Shown here one piece after another: positions 20,950-32,520 of a stretch of 64,000 nt of DNA. The DNA lies in the NCBI GenBank assembly GCA_010093515.1, contig MU001700.1, forward strand, positions 181,076-245,075. The letters are read 5' to 3'. The stretch is from Lineolata rhizophorae. Lineage: Eukaryota > Ascomycota > Dothideomycetes > Lineolatales > Lineolataceae. Under the pieces are notes generated by a model, which worked only from the letters and a program-made list of their open reading frames with translations, did not search any database and was not told the DNA's origin. A program made the position numbers and the translations under genes. Position 1 is the stretch's first letter; every line of letters begins with the position of its first letter.

Positions 20950-22345
20950 TTACGGCAACCAACGCAACATCGAGCGCACGAATTCGAGAAACCGCTGCTT
21001 GTTTTCGTCGGAGAGGTTCCGTTCTGATTCTTCGAGGGAGATTGGAGGAATGTCGTACTTGCCGGTCCACTTCCAGCGCCCTAGAAGATCTGTTAGGTGG
21101 ATTTCTTGTCGGGAGTTTGTATTTCGAACAAACCATCATCGTCAAAGACATGTCGCATGTCATCGCTTCGACGTGTGTACTCTAGTGGCGGCATGCCAAG
21201 GTAGGCAATCATTTCGGCGATGTGGTGAGTCGCTGATGACTTCTTTTCTTCGTCTTGGGCGTTAAACAAATGCTGATTTTCGAATAAATCCCATAGCTAC
21301 GATGACAACGTCAGACACACACTAAGACAAAGCAACTGACGGGCCACCTACCATGACACCAACGCTCCAAATATCAACGCTGGGCCCCCATCCTATACCA
21401 AACAACACTTCTGGCGCTCGATACAGCTCGGGTTGAACCAGACCTTTTGTGGACGTCGCCTATTCGAGCTTCTCCAAAATCGCATAGAACAGGTTGACCC
21501 CATTCGATGCCCTTGGGCAGACCGAGCTTGCGGGAACCGTATATTGTCCGAGCATTGTCGATAACTTTCGTGGCGACGGGTCTTCTTGTTCGGCTTTCTC
21601 GAAGTCGGAGAGTAGAGATTCATCGTCGATCGTCAACATAATGTTCCCAGGATTGATATCTAATCTCACCTTGTTAGCTGGGGCGAGGCGTCACACTATC
21701 CAGATTCATACCTGTATGAACGACATGGGCTTCATCATGGAGAAATGAAAGGGCGCGGAAGGTATTCATCAATACCCACTTGATGAGTGGTTCGTTGAGT
21801 CGTTGCGATGGATTTTTGTACTGGAGCTCGCGAATCGTCATGTGCATGGGCGGATGAACAAGACACAAGTGCTGGCCTGCAGGAGTACTGATTTCGAACG
21901 CCTCGAACAGACTTCGAATGAAAGCCGTGCCGATGTGCTTCGAATCCATGGTGCTGACATGCTTGTAGAACTGGAGCTCACGTCGAAGACGCGCTGACCT
22001 TGCGGCTTCCTGAGTGCAAACTTTGATTGTAACATAGTCCTCGTTCCTGTCGGGCGGATCAGCTGAGGAGCCAGAAAAGACTTTGATGGTCGCATACTTC
22101 AAGTTTCGGCAAAGCCAAGAGGTCGAATAGGCTCCGTATCCGAGCTTCCCTAGAACTTTGTAAGTCGAGTTGAGAGTCTCCCCGATGCGCACCGGATAGA
22201 ATTGCTCCGGTTTGTACCACGGAAGCGTCTCTTCCTCGAAGGCCCCGACGGTGTCTATTCCAGGTGTTCGGATAATGCTTGAAAAGCGCCGCGCGGTGAA
22301 ACACGAGCTGGAAAGCCGGGAGAAGCTCCGAAAAAAGACCGGCAT
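20950..22345 (-). pseudogene. SRPK-type protein-kinase-like gene with two opposing 1-bp indels
   Basis: Fungal SR-protein-kinase-like family. Exons (minus) are 22345-22098, 22046-21712, 21659-21352, 21296-21134 and 21089-20950. Seen in order: YKPEQFYPVRIGETLNSTY, VLGKLGYGAYSTSWL, YVTIKV (Lys), HLCLVHPPMHMTIREL, LSFLHDEAHVVHT-DINPGNIML (HRD equivalent, Lys replaced by Asn), QPVLCDFGEARIGDV (DFG), YRAPEVLF, WSVGVM, LWDLFENQHLF and a C-terminus LEFVRSMLRWLP. Exon 3 loses one A near 21577 and gains one A near 21445, so about 44 codons are read out of frame and a stop is met. With both corrected the product would be about 397 aa. Both indels sit in A runs, so a sequence error cannot be excluded. 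Element A lies directly upstream. Confidence 0.78.
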
Positions 22346-22404
22346 GATATGAAGCTGCCGACTTCATGGGCATAAAGGGTTTGATAGAAAGATTGGATTG
22401 ATGA

Positions 22405-22690
22405 TGACTCTTGGCGTGGGCACACGAAACGCGGATAGAGAATCAGAATTTGGACGCACGCGCGCACGACTAATGGCGGTTTCGCACACGAATAATGTCC
22501 CAGCTCCTCTGCGCCTTGATTCGCTGCAAGGAATCCGTGCGGGCCTCCTAGGGCTGGCGTCGCCTCCACGCCGGCTCTGCGCTATCTTAATTAGAGGCTA
22601 CGCTAGCCCTCTTACGGAAATTTTGGCAGCGCGACGCTCCACTAGAAATTTCGCATCGATTCCGTTCCGTGGACTCGAGGCTAGGTTCTA
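22405..22690 (-). repeat. element A, copy 3 (inverted), upstream of SRPK-like gene
   Basis: On the minus strand it reads gcgaaatttctagtggagcg, then cattattcgtgtgcg, ccattagtcgtgcgcgcgtg and cgtccaaattctgattc. That is the same order as copy 1, ending about 60 bp before the ATG at 22345. It keeps only two of the CATTRTTCGYG-like units. Confidence 0.7.
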
Positions 22691-22769
22691 CCTACTGTCA
22701 GAGAAGGTGTGATTTCTTTGCGCATTTACGTATATTTACAGCTCTCTCTTCGCGGCTTTCCTCTCGTGC

Positions 22770-22793
22770 TTTTTTTTTTTTTTTTTTTTTTTT
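22770..22793 (+). repeat. poly(T) tract, 24 nt
   Basis: Uninterrupted run of T in non-coding sequence. Read on the minus strand it is a poly(A), which could be a retrotransposition tail, but no flanking element was recognised. Confidence 0.9.
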
Positions 22794-22956
22794 CTCGCTC
22801 CGCGCGCTGACCACATCCGCTTTTCCCAGGCCGTTTCGACAGTCTCTGCTCGCACGCGTTCGTCGAGTGAGGTTAGTCCAGGTCTCGCGCGTATAACCCC
22901 GGCGCGCCCCGTAGCAGTCCAGATCGCGCCGGAAGGTCGAGCTAAGCTGCGCACGA

Positions 22957-23052
22957 AGCGGGACCCGAGCCACAAGCCGAAGCGTGACCCGAGCCGCGAG
23001 CTGGAGCGAGACCCGAGCCGTGAGCCGAAGCGCGACCCAAGCAGCGGGCCGA
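22957..23052 (+). repeat. 24-bp minisatellite, four copies
   Basis: Units agcg(g/t/a/c)gacccgagccgcgagc plus two to four bases repeat exactly every 24 bp at 22957, 22981, 23005 and 23029 with point differences. Non-coding context. Confidence 0.85.
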
Positions 23053-23403
23053 AGCGGGCGCAGCTCAAGCAACCCAACTGCTGCAGCGCGCTTCGCGGGC
23101 CTTCCGCTACCAGCAGAGCGCCTCTTAACCGACCGACATTCTTCCGCGCGTCCCAGCGTGTGCGTGCCCCTTGTGCTCGAGAACTACGGTACACGACGAA
23201 TTGCGTCGCCGGACCAGCCGGAGACGAAGCACCAGGTGAGACAACGCGTGCAGAAAAAAAAAAAAGGCTGTTCGGACTGAATAACGGTGACCCTTGCTAA
23301 AAACAGCTACATTCTCTTTATCTCGAAGAACGCCTCGTTTTGAAGCACGCACTCCTCCTCTCTTCGACCGCGCATTAGATGGCTCGTCTCCGCCGCCTCG
23401 CCT

Positions 23404-23560
23404 ACCGCCTCTCCATCCGTCGTGACATTATCCACTTCTTCAACCCGTTCGCGACATTACTCGCCTTTTCAATTTCAACCCGTCGTGACATTCTCCGCCT
23501 CTGCATCCGTCGCGACGCTCTCCGCCGCCTCTTCACCCGCCGCGACGCTCTCCGCCGAAC
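23404..23560 (+). repeat. degenerate 'cgtcgygacatt/gctctccgc' repeats
   Basis: Five degenerate units of about 27-36 bp built on 'acccgtcgygacattctccgcc' overlap the last exon and 3' flank of the minus-strand nuclease-like gene. Confidence 0.6.
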
Positions 23561-25508
23561 CCTGCGTGTCCCCCAATGCGCAAGATGGAAGTCTGGTACC
23601 AGGGCCAAAAGCCGCCGGGCTCCATCATGGAATGCGTGATGAGCTGGATGGAGTAGATGATCCTGTAGACCCCGAGAGCCGTGTTGGTCGATCCAAGAGG
23701 TATTGCCTCCCAAAAAACCTATTGTCGCAATCATCCGTTAGTGGTTTTTTTTTTTTGTTTCGGAAAAAAAGGAAAGAAAAACGAAGACTCACAACCCGAT
23801 GGTTCTCCATGGTCATGGCCGAAAAGTACCACTGGGCGCCCTTGACCATGAGCGACGGCAGAAAGCGATCGGCGGCGACCTCGAGGCCGGCCGGCCCCAG
23901 GTTGACCAGGTGGCGCCACAGCGCGTCCTGCCAGTACACCATCTGCAAGGTGGGGTCGTCGGCGGCGTCGCGCTTCGTCTCGACGCTGACGCCGACGACG
24001 GCGTCGGTGAGCGGGCGGTACTCGGTGTGGTTGACCGAGGGGAACGGGCGCGAGAAGCGCAGCTCGTCGATGCGGTCGGCGGCGGCGCGGGCGGCGCGGT
24101 CCTCGTGGGCCACCGCCGACGGCCGGAAGGCGATGCAGAAGTCCACCATGTGGGCGGTGCTGCCGCGGCAGCGGGCGTGCTCCTTGGCGATGGCGGCCGT
24201 GGTGCAGGGCACCACGTGCAGCAGCTGGGTGGCGCGGGCGTGGCCGCCGTAGACGGCCAGGCGCAGGAGCGGGAAGTGCACCGAGCAGTTCCAGGCGTGC
24301 TCGTCGACGCGCGACCGCTCGTTGTCGACCGAGTCCTCGGCCAGGCTGAGCACGCTGGCGACGCCCGGCGTCGGGCCGGCCCGGTCCCGCTCGCCCGTGT
24401 CGTCGAACATGAAGTCGGGCGGCTTGACCATGCGGCGATCGGTGCGCGCCGCCTCCTTGATCTCCGTCTTCCGGCCGGACGACAGGAAGCTGCAGGCGCC
24501 GTCGGACAGCTGCCCGAGCCGCGTGACCAGGGCCAGGAGCTGGCCGGTGGCGTGGAGGAAGGGCCGCTGGTCGACGCCGTTGGGGTCCAGGTGGAGGGCG
24601 CGCAGTTGGGCGGCCGCGATGTCGGTCCGGGGCGACGGCGTCTCGAGCGTGCTCCGGGTCACGGAGAGGCCCGGCAGGGACGAGGCGGCCTCGTCGGCGT
24701 GTTCGCGCGGCCTCGGGAGCCCGGTGGTCATGAGCAGAGGGTACGTGCTGTTCAGGGGACGGAAAAGCGGGAGGAGTGGACGGCGACGCAGCGACAAGAG
24801 GTCGGCGGAGGCCACCGGCTCGTCATCCAGGATTGGCGCTTCTTGCAGCGGGGCTGGTCCTGCCTGCAGCGGGGCTGCTCCTCCTTGCAGCGGGGCTGTT
24901 CCTGCCTGCGGCGGGGCTGCTCCTGCCTGCAGCAAGGCGGCTTCCCCCAGCGGCAGGCCCGCTCCCTCTGGCGGCGGGGCTGGTCCTGCCTGCGGCGGGG
25001 CTGACCCTCCTTGCAGAGGAGTTGTTCCTGCCTGCGGCGGGGCTGGTTCTGCCTGCGGCGAGGCTGCTCCTCCCTGCATCGGGGCTGCTGCCTGCGGCGG
25101 GACTGCTCCTGCCTGCGACGAGACTGCTGCCTGCGGCGCGAATGCTGCTTGCAGCAGGAGCGCTTCTTCTGGCGGCGGGGCTGCTGCCGCCGCCGCCGCC
25201 GCTCCTGGGGCGGCGCTCGCTTCCGCCGCCGCCGATCCAACCGGCGACGCCGGGGATTCGAGCTCCTGGCGCCTCTTGGCGTCCGACCAGAGCCACCCAG
25301 TGAGGCGGTCCCGGAGGTACTCGTCGAAGTCGCGCTTGACCGCGCCCGGCGTCGCAGGATATTGCGCCTGCGGCCTGGGGAGGCCCGTGGAGGCGAAGTC
25401 CACTTTTGGAGGCGAACGTTGGTCCTGGGGTTAGAAACGCGAGGCCGGGGGCTGTGTGCTTTGGATTCCGCTTCCGAGCTCACCTTCGTTTGCGTCGGGC
25501 CCGGGCAT
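23533..25508 (-). CDS. PD-(D/E)XK nuclease-like protein, intact (paralogue 1)
   Basis: Member of a fungal family with a restriction-endonuclease-like core; the cellular role is unknown. Exons on the minus strand are 25508-25484, 25402-23793 and 23718-23533, giving 606 aa with no stop. The small first exon (MPGPDANE) is chosen because its GTGAGC donor joins the acceptor at 25403 in phase; the alternative acceptor near 25422 changes frame. Residues about 90-190 are Gln/Ala/Gly/Pro repeats. The core shows AWNCSVHFPLLRLAV, HMVDFCIAF (Asp), then VNHTEYRPL, and GVSVETK (ExK), followed by YWQDALWRHLVNL. The C-terminal exon has IPLGSTNTALGVYRIIYSI, matching the end of the paralogue at 49786. The Asp and Glu-x-Lys residues make a nuclease plausible but unproven. 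Confidence 0.78.
24830..25170 (-). repeat. Pro-Gln-Ala-Gly coding minisatellite
   Basis: Degenerate 27-30 bp units (gcggggctg + ctcctgcctgc type) encode repeating PPQAG / PLQGG in the N-terminal half of the nuclease-like protein. The array is in frame and probably length-variable. Confidence 0.8.
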
Positions 25509-27139
25509 GGTGGGCCGAGAGGCTGTTGAGGGGTGGCTGGGTCGGTCGAGACTTGTCGTGGCAACACGGCGTCTCGTGACCGCCCAGCCCTGATTATCCG
25601 GAGAATTAAAAGTCGGTTAAAAGTCGCGATGAAAGTAAGAAATAAACCTCTAAGCGTGTGTGCGTGCTGTGAAAAGAAGAGAACTTTTAAGCGTGCAAGA
25701 GAAAGAGGGGACAGCAAGATAAATAGCCCCGGCCGAAGCCCCCGCAGGCGATGCCCAAAAAGGAAAAGCGGCTCGCCCGACGCTCCGGGTCCCCCGCGCG
25801 CCACGCCCCCGGGTTGTGCCACGTCCCCGGGTTTTGTCCAGCCCCCGCGGCAGAACCCCGGCCCGGGATCTCCCCACATGCTGTACCTTGATCCTAATGC
25901 AAGGTACCCGCACGCTCGCCGATGGCGGCGCGACGCGAGTTCCGGGTGGGGGCGAGGCACTGCCGCCGTCATCGGCGCCTGTCCTCCGCCCCGGAGCTAC
26001 GAAGATGCGGCCAACGCAGGCCCCGGCGATGAAGAGCCGACAATGCAGAAAACAAATTAAAAAAAAATTAAAAATAGGGAAGGGCGAAGAAAAGTGTGTT
26101 GCTGGGTGGCCGCGTTCCATGGCGCGCACGGCCCGGCCGTCCGCGGGCCTTGGCGCGGGGCGCGACCACCAGCCCGTCGGCGGCGGCGGTTTCACTGCTT
26201 TCCTCGCTCCCGACGCACGTCATCCGCCAAGCTGAAATGTTGAGAAAGCCTTTTGACAGAGCTAGTCATGCGCGGAGAAAAAAAAATCCAGGCTGGCTAG
26301 GTATAGCCACGGGCGGCCCGCGCATGGTAGTCCGGAGCGCGCGGCGCAGGTCGGGCGGCGCGCGACCTCGCTTGGGCCCCACGCCCCCCGAGCTTCGGCC
26401 GCGCTCGGGGGCGGGCCAACCACGGAAGCAGAGTATGAGGTGCCCAGCTGCCGGGCTGGGCGAGGCGCGGCGCCGGGGGAGCGCACCACGCAGAGTCGGC
26501 GGGGGCAGTCCGGCGCCCGTCGGGCAGCACCGTTTCCCTGGGGCCCCCGCCCTTGCTACGCCTGCAGTCCGCCCCTCGCGGCGCCTCTAGTGCCCCCCCC
26601 AGCCCGAGCCCCGCAAAGGCGCGCCCGCCGCACGCAAGACGAGCGGCGGCGTCGAGCAGCGGCCCCGCAAACCGGATGCTCCGCCCATAGATAAGGGCCT
26701 GAGCCTGGGTTGGGCGCGAGTCTCCGCGCGCGGCGCGGCGGGCGGCGGGCGGAGAGGCCACCGGGGCCGGCCGCGACCGGGCTGGCTTGCTGGCTTGCTG
26801 GCTCGTCGCTGCCGGGGTGCGAGGCCCCCGTGCACGGCAAGAGATGCCTTTGGCTGCCGCTGCGATGCCCGGCGGTAATCGATGGCCTGTGACGTCAGCC
26901 TGCTCCTGAAGCGCGTCTGGAAAAGCTCGGTTTGTCTCGGAAGCAGGCGTTCTCCGTACATTTGATCTGCTGGTTGGATTCTGTATTGCGCTGCAATTTC
27001 TATGCGGCACGGAATTCCTGGAAGCGCACTTTTATAGAGTAGAAACTGTCAGGATGGGTTGTGTTTCATGTTGCTCTGTTTTTTTAGTGCGTAGAGTCTT
27101 AGTAGGCCAGCACAGACTCCGTGTAGCGAATCAAGGTGC
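25509..27139. other. GC-rich spacer, no gene seen
   Basis: Includes the 5' flank of the nuclease-like gene and a very GC-rich block (26100-26860) whose long frames in all directions are compositional. A-rich stretch at 26055-26085. No domain recognised. Confidence 0.45.
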
Positions 27140-27260
27140 GGAAAGGTCGTGAATTATTCGCGTACAGGTCTGCCATTGTTCGTGCGCGAGCGTGTCCAAA
27201 ATTTAATTCTTTTCGAGAAGAAGATTTTGGTTCTCTTGGAAGAATCATCATCACCACCCA
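27140..27260 (+). repeat. element A, copy 4 (partial)
   Basis: Contains gtgaattattcgcgtac, ctgccattgttcgtgcgcga and gtccaaaatttaattc in the same order and orientation as copy 1, but lacks the outer blocks. No recognisable gene lies next to it, so it may mark a lost gene. Confidence 0.6.
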
Positions 27261-28344
27261 CTTCCAAAGCGGTCGCCCACACAGCCAAGCCTCGCACACA
27301 GCCAAGCCTCGCACGTCTCGTCGGACATCTCGTCGGACGTCGCGCAATCATCAACCACGCGCACATTCCAAAGTGGAAGAACCGGTGGGTTTTGAACGCT
27401 GGCTGAAGGCAGCGTGCTTGGCCGAAACTTAGTTGAAGCCGGTTCATCCTGGACGGCTTGCTCTACGCATCGGGTCATGGATGCGAATTGAGCTGCTGCT
27501 CCAGGCTGAGCGGCTGGAACCTTTGATAGGCTTACGGAGGTGCTCGCCGAAATAAGGGCCAATGGCCTATGCACGCCCAGAGGAGCACCACTGCCTGCCT
27601 TAGCAAACTTCTATGCTGCATGACTAGCATATTGTTTATTGTTGTGGCACGCAGATGAGTGCACATAGGCCCGCGTGGCATTGATCGACGTGCACCGCCA
27701 TCCTGCTTCGCCTCAAATCCCAATTTTCCGCCATAGAAGCAGATTCCAGAACGAAGAGTTCCGGAAATAAGCTCCAGCCAGCGAGAGCGCCAAAGCACTC
27801 TGCATGTTTCGTCTGTGCCCAGGGCAACGCTGCGACGACGGGACGTTTCGAGAAAGTGGGGTCGATCCTTTGGAGGCCCGGAAGGGAGCGCGAGCTGTCT
27901 ATAATTTGAGCAGGCTACAGCCTCATTTTTTGTTTTTAAAAAAAAAAAATAAATACAATCCTCATCTCTTGTTCACGATACTCCATTTCTGCCAATTCGG
28001 GTTCGTGAGCGGCAACCGTCAAGAGCGAGAGTGAGATGTTTCAACCCCGCCGGAAGCCACAGACCACGAGGGCCTTGACCAAGGCAATCGCGGTGAGGCC
28101 ATTCATCAACCTGTGCGGCATCGACACCAGCAAGAAACGGGCCCGCTTTCCCGCAAGCTGGCGATATCGATGAAATCCTAGAGCCCGACTCCGATGTCCA
28201 CTTGTCGTGCCAGAGCATCTTTTCTCCGCTCGAACGTCTTCTCCAAGCGGGACGTAAAAGCCGTGTGCCTACCACCCGGACTGCACAGACCCATTCCCTT
28301 GATCGTATTGACGCCGGCGGTGGTCCGAGCAGACTCGCTACTGG
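27261..28344. other. spacer, no gene seen
   Basis: Short frames only. Small direct repeats of cacagccaagcctcgcac near 27280-27320 and an A-rich stretch at 27936-27950. Confidence 0.4.
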
Positions 28345-28725
28345 TTAAAATCTCGGAGATGATCTATCACATAATTGCCGTTCTCTCCGGCCTCCGACCG
28401 CGTTTTTGTGGGATGCTGGACGTATTCCCCAGCGAACAATTGGCCGGCCGCGAGAAAAGTTAGCGGGAGTCGACGGCGTATAGTGCGCCATGGCTTCCGC
28501 AGCTGAGAAGAAGCTCGTGGAATTTTTGGGGCATTTCTTCGGCGACGCTAGTGTGGGGAGCTCACTAAATGATTTCCGCTTTTTCTTTGGCGTGTCCAGG
28601 GAGGATTCAAGCCAAGGCATGGGCGAGAGGAGCGCGTTATCGGGTGACGATTTCGTCTTCCATGGCCTCTTGGGGGCGGGTGAGTTTTGGGCGCCATCGA
28701 CTGATGCTGCGCCCAAGTTGTCCAC
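28345..28725 (-). CDS. hypothetical basic protein, low confidence
   Basis: A 126-codon frame rich in Pro, Ser and Lys with TPKKKRKS and SPKKCPK stretches that resemble nuclear localisation or DNA-binding tails. Similar Ser/Pro/Lys N-terminal segments precede the nuclease-like core in the family members here, so it may be a detached N-terminus. The opposite strand is also open over the same interval, which lowers confidence. No core domain follows. Confidence 0.2.
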   Translation of the reverse strand: MDNLGAASVDGAQNSPAPKRPWKTKSSPDNALLSPMPWLESSLDTPKKKRKSFSELPTLASPKKCPKNSTSFFSAAEAMAHYTPSTPANFSRGRPIVRWGIRPASHKNAVGGRRERQLCDRSSPRF

Positions 28726-29039
28726 GCAAGAAGGACCCGGCGGTCTCGAGGTCTCAGCAAGGACTTCAATCTTGTTTCAATAAAGTCAAGTCGTCGTCGG
28801 TGAAGACGCGTCGGGCATCAACCCGACGGACGAGTCGCCCCAACAGATGACCGTAGGCTCAATGCACTCGCAGACATGCTGCCGGGCTCAGTGGTTCTCG
28901 CGGGACCATGTATTCATGCTGGCCGGGCCGCAAGGCAACCAAAGGTCTGGAGGTTGGCCGGCGAAGTACGTCGGGCTGGGAGACTGGTTCGCCGGGCCGT
29001 GGCCGCATGGCCACGCCCACGACCGCCCAGCCCGGCCAG

Positions 29040-29270
29040 TTTTTCAATCACCAATTCAACCACATTTCCAATCACGCGTTCACCTACCCGTTCCCCTGGT
29101 AGTACTTTTCCGACCACTTATTCGACTAGTTTCCTGCCCATCCTGCCTAACTAGCCCTCCAACCACCCGTTCAACCACTTTTTCAACGACCCATTCAACT
29201 GCTTCTTTTCGGCCGCCCATTCAACTACTGCGTCAGCCACCCATCCAACTACTTCCGCAACCATTGCGTC
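29040..29270 (+). repeat. degenerate 'cccattcaac' repeats
   Basis: Many degenerate units around (c)cc(a/g)ttcaac(t/c)act spaced 12-30 bp apart. No coding interpretation is convincing. Confidence 0.5.
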
Positions 29271-29742
29271 AGCATGATTCGTCACGATGTCCGGCTGGCG
29301 GCCCCTTAGACCGCCGAGCGCGCATTCAAAAAGCGGGCATGGCCCCGGCACAGAGTCTTCGAAGGCGGAGCTCCTTGGATGACTCGACAGGTCGGCGGCG
29401 AGACGTTGCGAGGCAAAGCTTGTCAACGATTTTGTCTTTGGCTGTCGAGTGCGAGTGCGAGTCCGGTGTCTCGTGTTGTCACGGTAGCTTGCGCAGAAGT
29501 GCCCTCGTGAGTAACGTTTCCCGGTCCCGGGATTTCCGACTCGCCCATCGACCAGGACGTCGACTAACAGAAAACCCCAGGTGCGCAAGTCCACGAAAGA
29601 GCCCGCCCGTCCCGGAGGCATTCCGTGGGCCTCGGCTTGGTGTCGTCGAGCAGCGCTACGGTCTCCTGCAACGCTTATCCGTTGCAGGATTGTCGTCGAG
29701 GGACGAGATTCAGGTTGACGGGACGAATCGATCTGTAGACGG

Positions 29743-30580
29743 ATGGGACTACGCATGGATGACCTCTACGCGCTCGACGCCGCTCTCGAAAACGACGAAG
29801 AGCCCGGGCCGTCTCAGGAAGGAAATGGGGCTGGAAGTTCTTTGCAGTCGGCAGCGGCTTCGAGAGAATCGCAGCCCGATCGCGGGTTCTTAGACGTCGA
29901 TCGTTCGCATCGCGACCGTGGCACGGGTCGGACTTCCAGGGAACAGAGGAAACTTCGGTACCAACCATCCATCGAGCGTTACCTCCAGCGCATGGACGCA
30001 TACGAAGAAGAATTGGAAGAGCATCAAACGAGACTCATCGAACACTTAAGAAATGAACACAGCAGGCTCCGCGACGTAAACGCAAATCTGAAGAACGATG
30101 TTGCCTTTCTCAGTGCGCTGCGATGGAAATTGGAAACCATGGTTATAATACGCTCGATGTGCGGATTCGGACCGGTCGAGGGATGCTACGTCCAGTTCCC
30201 TCGTGACGTCGGACAGGTTCGCACGACCAGTGAGTCAAATCATGATTCCTTCAACGTCTCCCATCTCTTCCTGGAAGCATCGATTTCCGCAACTGCAGTG
30301 ACTGCAGCATCTTCAATCGTTTTCGAGGGCCTGAGTGCTTTCTATGCCTTGTAAGCATTTGATTGCTGACGTCAAGCAAGATGGTCACACGAGTCCTCCG
30401 TCTCAGGGCCATCGCGACGCCGAGATCGCGCCATCAATCTCGTCTCGAGTCGCATGGACATCGGGCAGGCCGTCATCCCCACTGTCGGAGCTTGACCCGG
30501 GGGATTGGCCCGGATACTGGTCGGACTCATCCGATTCGGACAATGCTTTTAATGGTAGAGCTTCCTCTGCTCCTCCATAA
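29743..30580 (+). CDS. hypothetical coiled-coil protein
   Basis: A 203-codon frame from ATG 29743 (or 29755, MDDLYALDAAL) holds an acidic N-terminus, a basic segment (TSREQRKLRYQPSIERYL) and a heptad-like helix (about residues 80-125: RMDAYEEELEEHQTRLIEHL then LRDVNANLKNDVAFL), suggesting dimerisation. A TAA follows directly in a GTAAGC context (30352). The next frame carries PLSELDPGDWPGYWSD and SSDSDNAFNGRASS up to TAA 30580, which looks like a natural acidic C-terminus, so an intron probably joins them. I could not find a donor/acceptor pair that keeps phase. Family unknown; a basic-zipper-like factor is possible but unproven. Confidence 0.4.
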
Positions 30581-30963
30581 CTGCAATCATGCAGTTCGAC
30601 CGTCTCGACTAGCTCGGGACGGAGAAACACCGCCAAACAGAATGATCAAAAGTCGGTGGAAGATGCGATGGAAAGTGAAGCGCTCATCGGTCACGCCTCG
30701 AACTCTTGGGGTTCCCTGGACTGGCTGGCCTATTTCCAACATCCTAATTTGTGACGTTGTTGAGTAGTATTTAGGGAGTCAATGGAGCAACGGGTTTACT
30801 TGGGAACTTATGCCGTCAATTAGAGTGATTCACGTGCGGTCGATCGTAGTCTGTATCTGCTTAACCTAGCACCGGTGAAACGAAACTCGGGCTGTGTTGT
30901 TTTCAATCATCGTCCCATTGATACTTTGCCCTCTTTCCATAGAAGCGCGCATCTCAAGGCTAC

Positions 30964-31527
30964 TTGGATCTACTTAAGGAGCAAGATGATATCCCCTCGA
31001 TGAAAATTCCTCGTACTAAGCAAAGCGACTCGCGGAACACCACGGTTCAAGGATTACGGTCGCGTGAAGTCTCTTTTCCTAAAATCAGCTCCACGCGAAT
31101 TCCAAGCCGTCGTACAAGATCACTTCTTCCTCCATCTGCCGGTTTTCCACCTGGCGTTCTTCGGGAGATCGCTGCAAAGGGACAGCGGCCCTCCAAAGAG
31201 CAGGAGAAGCCGGAGCAACGACAGCGCTCGCAACTCTTTGCGGAGAATCAGAGGCTCGCGGCGAAGGAACGAAGACTCGCGAGAACGGAATAATGGCTCG
31301 TGGCAAGGGAACAGGAGCTTACCGGGAAACGGGACAGGTTCGAGAGGCAAAATTGGGAGCGAATCCCAGGCGACGGGCACATGGGTGAAGCTTTCATGAA
31401 CAGGCAAGAGCAACTGGAGGCTGACCTCGCCAAGCGGGCGAATCGGGGCATCCAGAGAGAGGAAGATGACGGGACGGAGCGCCTATCCTGTGCAGTCAAG
31501 GAGAACAGATCACGCATGTTGACATAA
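30964..31527 (+). pseudogene. charged coiled-coil gene interrupted by an in-frame TAA
   Basis: One frame runs from 30964 to 31527 with a single stop (TAA 31291-31293) about 110 codons in. Both sides share the same Glu/Arg/Gln-rich helical character: LFAENQRLAAKERRLARTE before the stop, then WLVAREQELTGKRDRFERQ and FMNRQEQLEADLAKRANRG after it. The heptad pattern continues across the stop, which argues for a recent nonsense mutation in a single coiled-coil protein (or stop readthrough). No family recognised. Confidence 0.45.
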
Positions 31528-32520
31528 GGACGGCCCAGGGCAGCGAGTCGCGAGAGGAAAACGTCGAATCATCATCAAACTCCATCGTGCTTCAGGAGCT
31601 GTGCGTGTCTTGGGTGCGAAGATTGCCGCTACTACTGGGCCGTTCTGGAGACGTGGGAAACGAGGCGGATTCCAGCTGGACAAAAGACCATTCGATGCCT
31701 TCGTCTGGATCGAGAGTTCTCCGCAACGCTCTATCGTAACTGCGCCCTAGGGCCAGCGTGCGTGACTTATGCGCACTCTTCCAGGACTCGGTCCCGATAT
31801 CCACAGCCTGCGACGGTGCTTGGGTGGCCTCGCTCAGGACCCGAGGTGGCGGCGGCAGGTGATGGACGACGGGAAGCGAGGGAGCAGCCGTATACTTAAC
31901 GTGGCCGAACTCCTTCCATTTCCTTTCTCACGAGCACAGCAGTCCCATAGCCGCTGCAACCAACCGTAAGCCATCTATGGCTATGGCAACTACTTTCAAC
32001 TCCTTCCGTTTGTCTCCTCGATCCTCTGAATTCATACCTTATCCTGGGCCTTCGAAGTCCAAGCCTGCTCGGAGTCGTGCTCGCAAAGAAGTTGAGTCTG
32101 CAACGGACGAATGGATTGATATTGATCAGCTCTGGAGGACGTGTCGGAGTACCTTGAAGCTCCAGGCGTCGGAGATGCGGCTACGAGCCAAACCTATCCA
32201 CGCAAGTACATCGATTTTGCCCTCACAATGCGCTCGAATACTCATTTCTAACACTTCGTAGAGCATCCTGCGATCATTGACGGCACCCCAACCTACAAGA
32301 AGAACAATAATGAGGTGGATGAGGGTGCGGCGGATGCGGAATCGTGCAGCGTGCAGGCGGGCCTGCGGTTTGACAACCTTCTCAGTGTCGCGGGCCAAAC
32401 ATGTAAAACGGATGAGGGAGATATGTTACTGGACTTAGCACAGTGTCGTGCATCTCGAGACGATGGATTCATGAATCAAGATGACAGATTCGCGTTGCCT
32501 ACGTTTTAGAGCGTATCCTA

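Noticed and set aside
25403-25403. GTG start for paralogue 1 of the nuclease-like family
   Set aside because: Fungal genes rarely start with GTG and a small upstream ATG exon (25508-25484) joins in phase through good splice signals.
26297-27010. Long minus-strand frame in GC-rich spacer
   Set aside because: Arg/Ala/Pro composition typical of random GC-rich DNA, with competing frames on the other strand.
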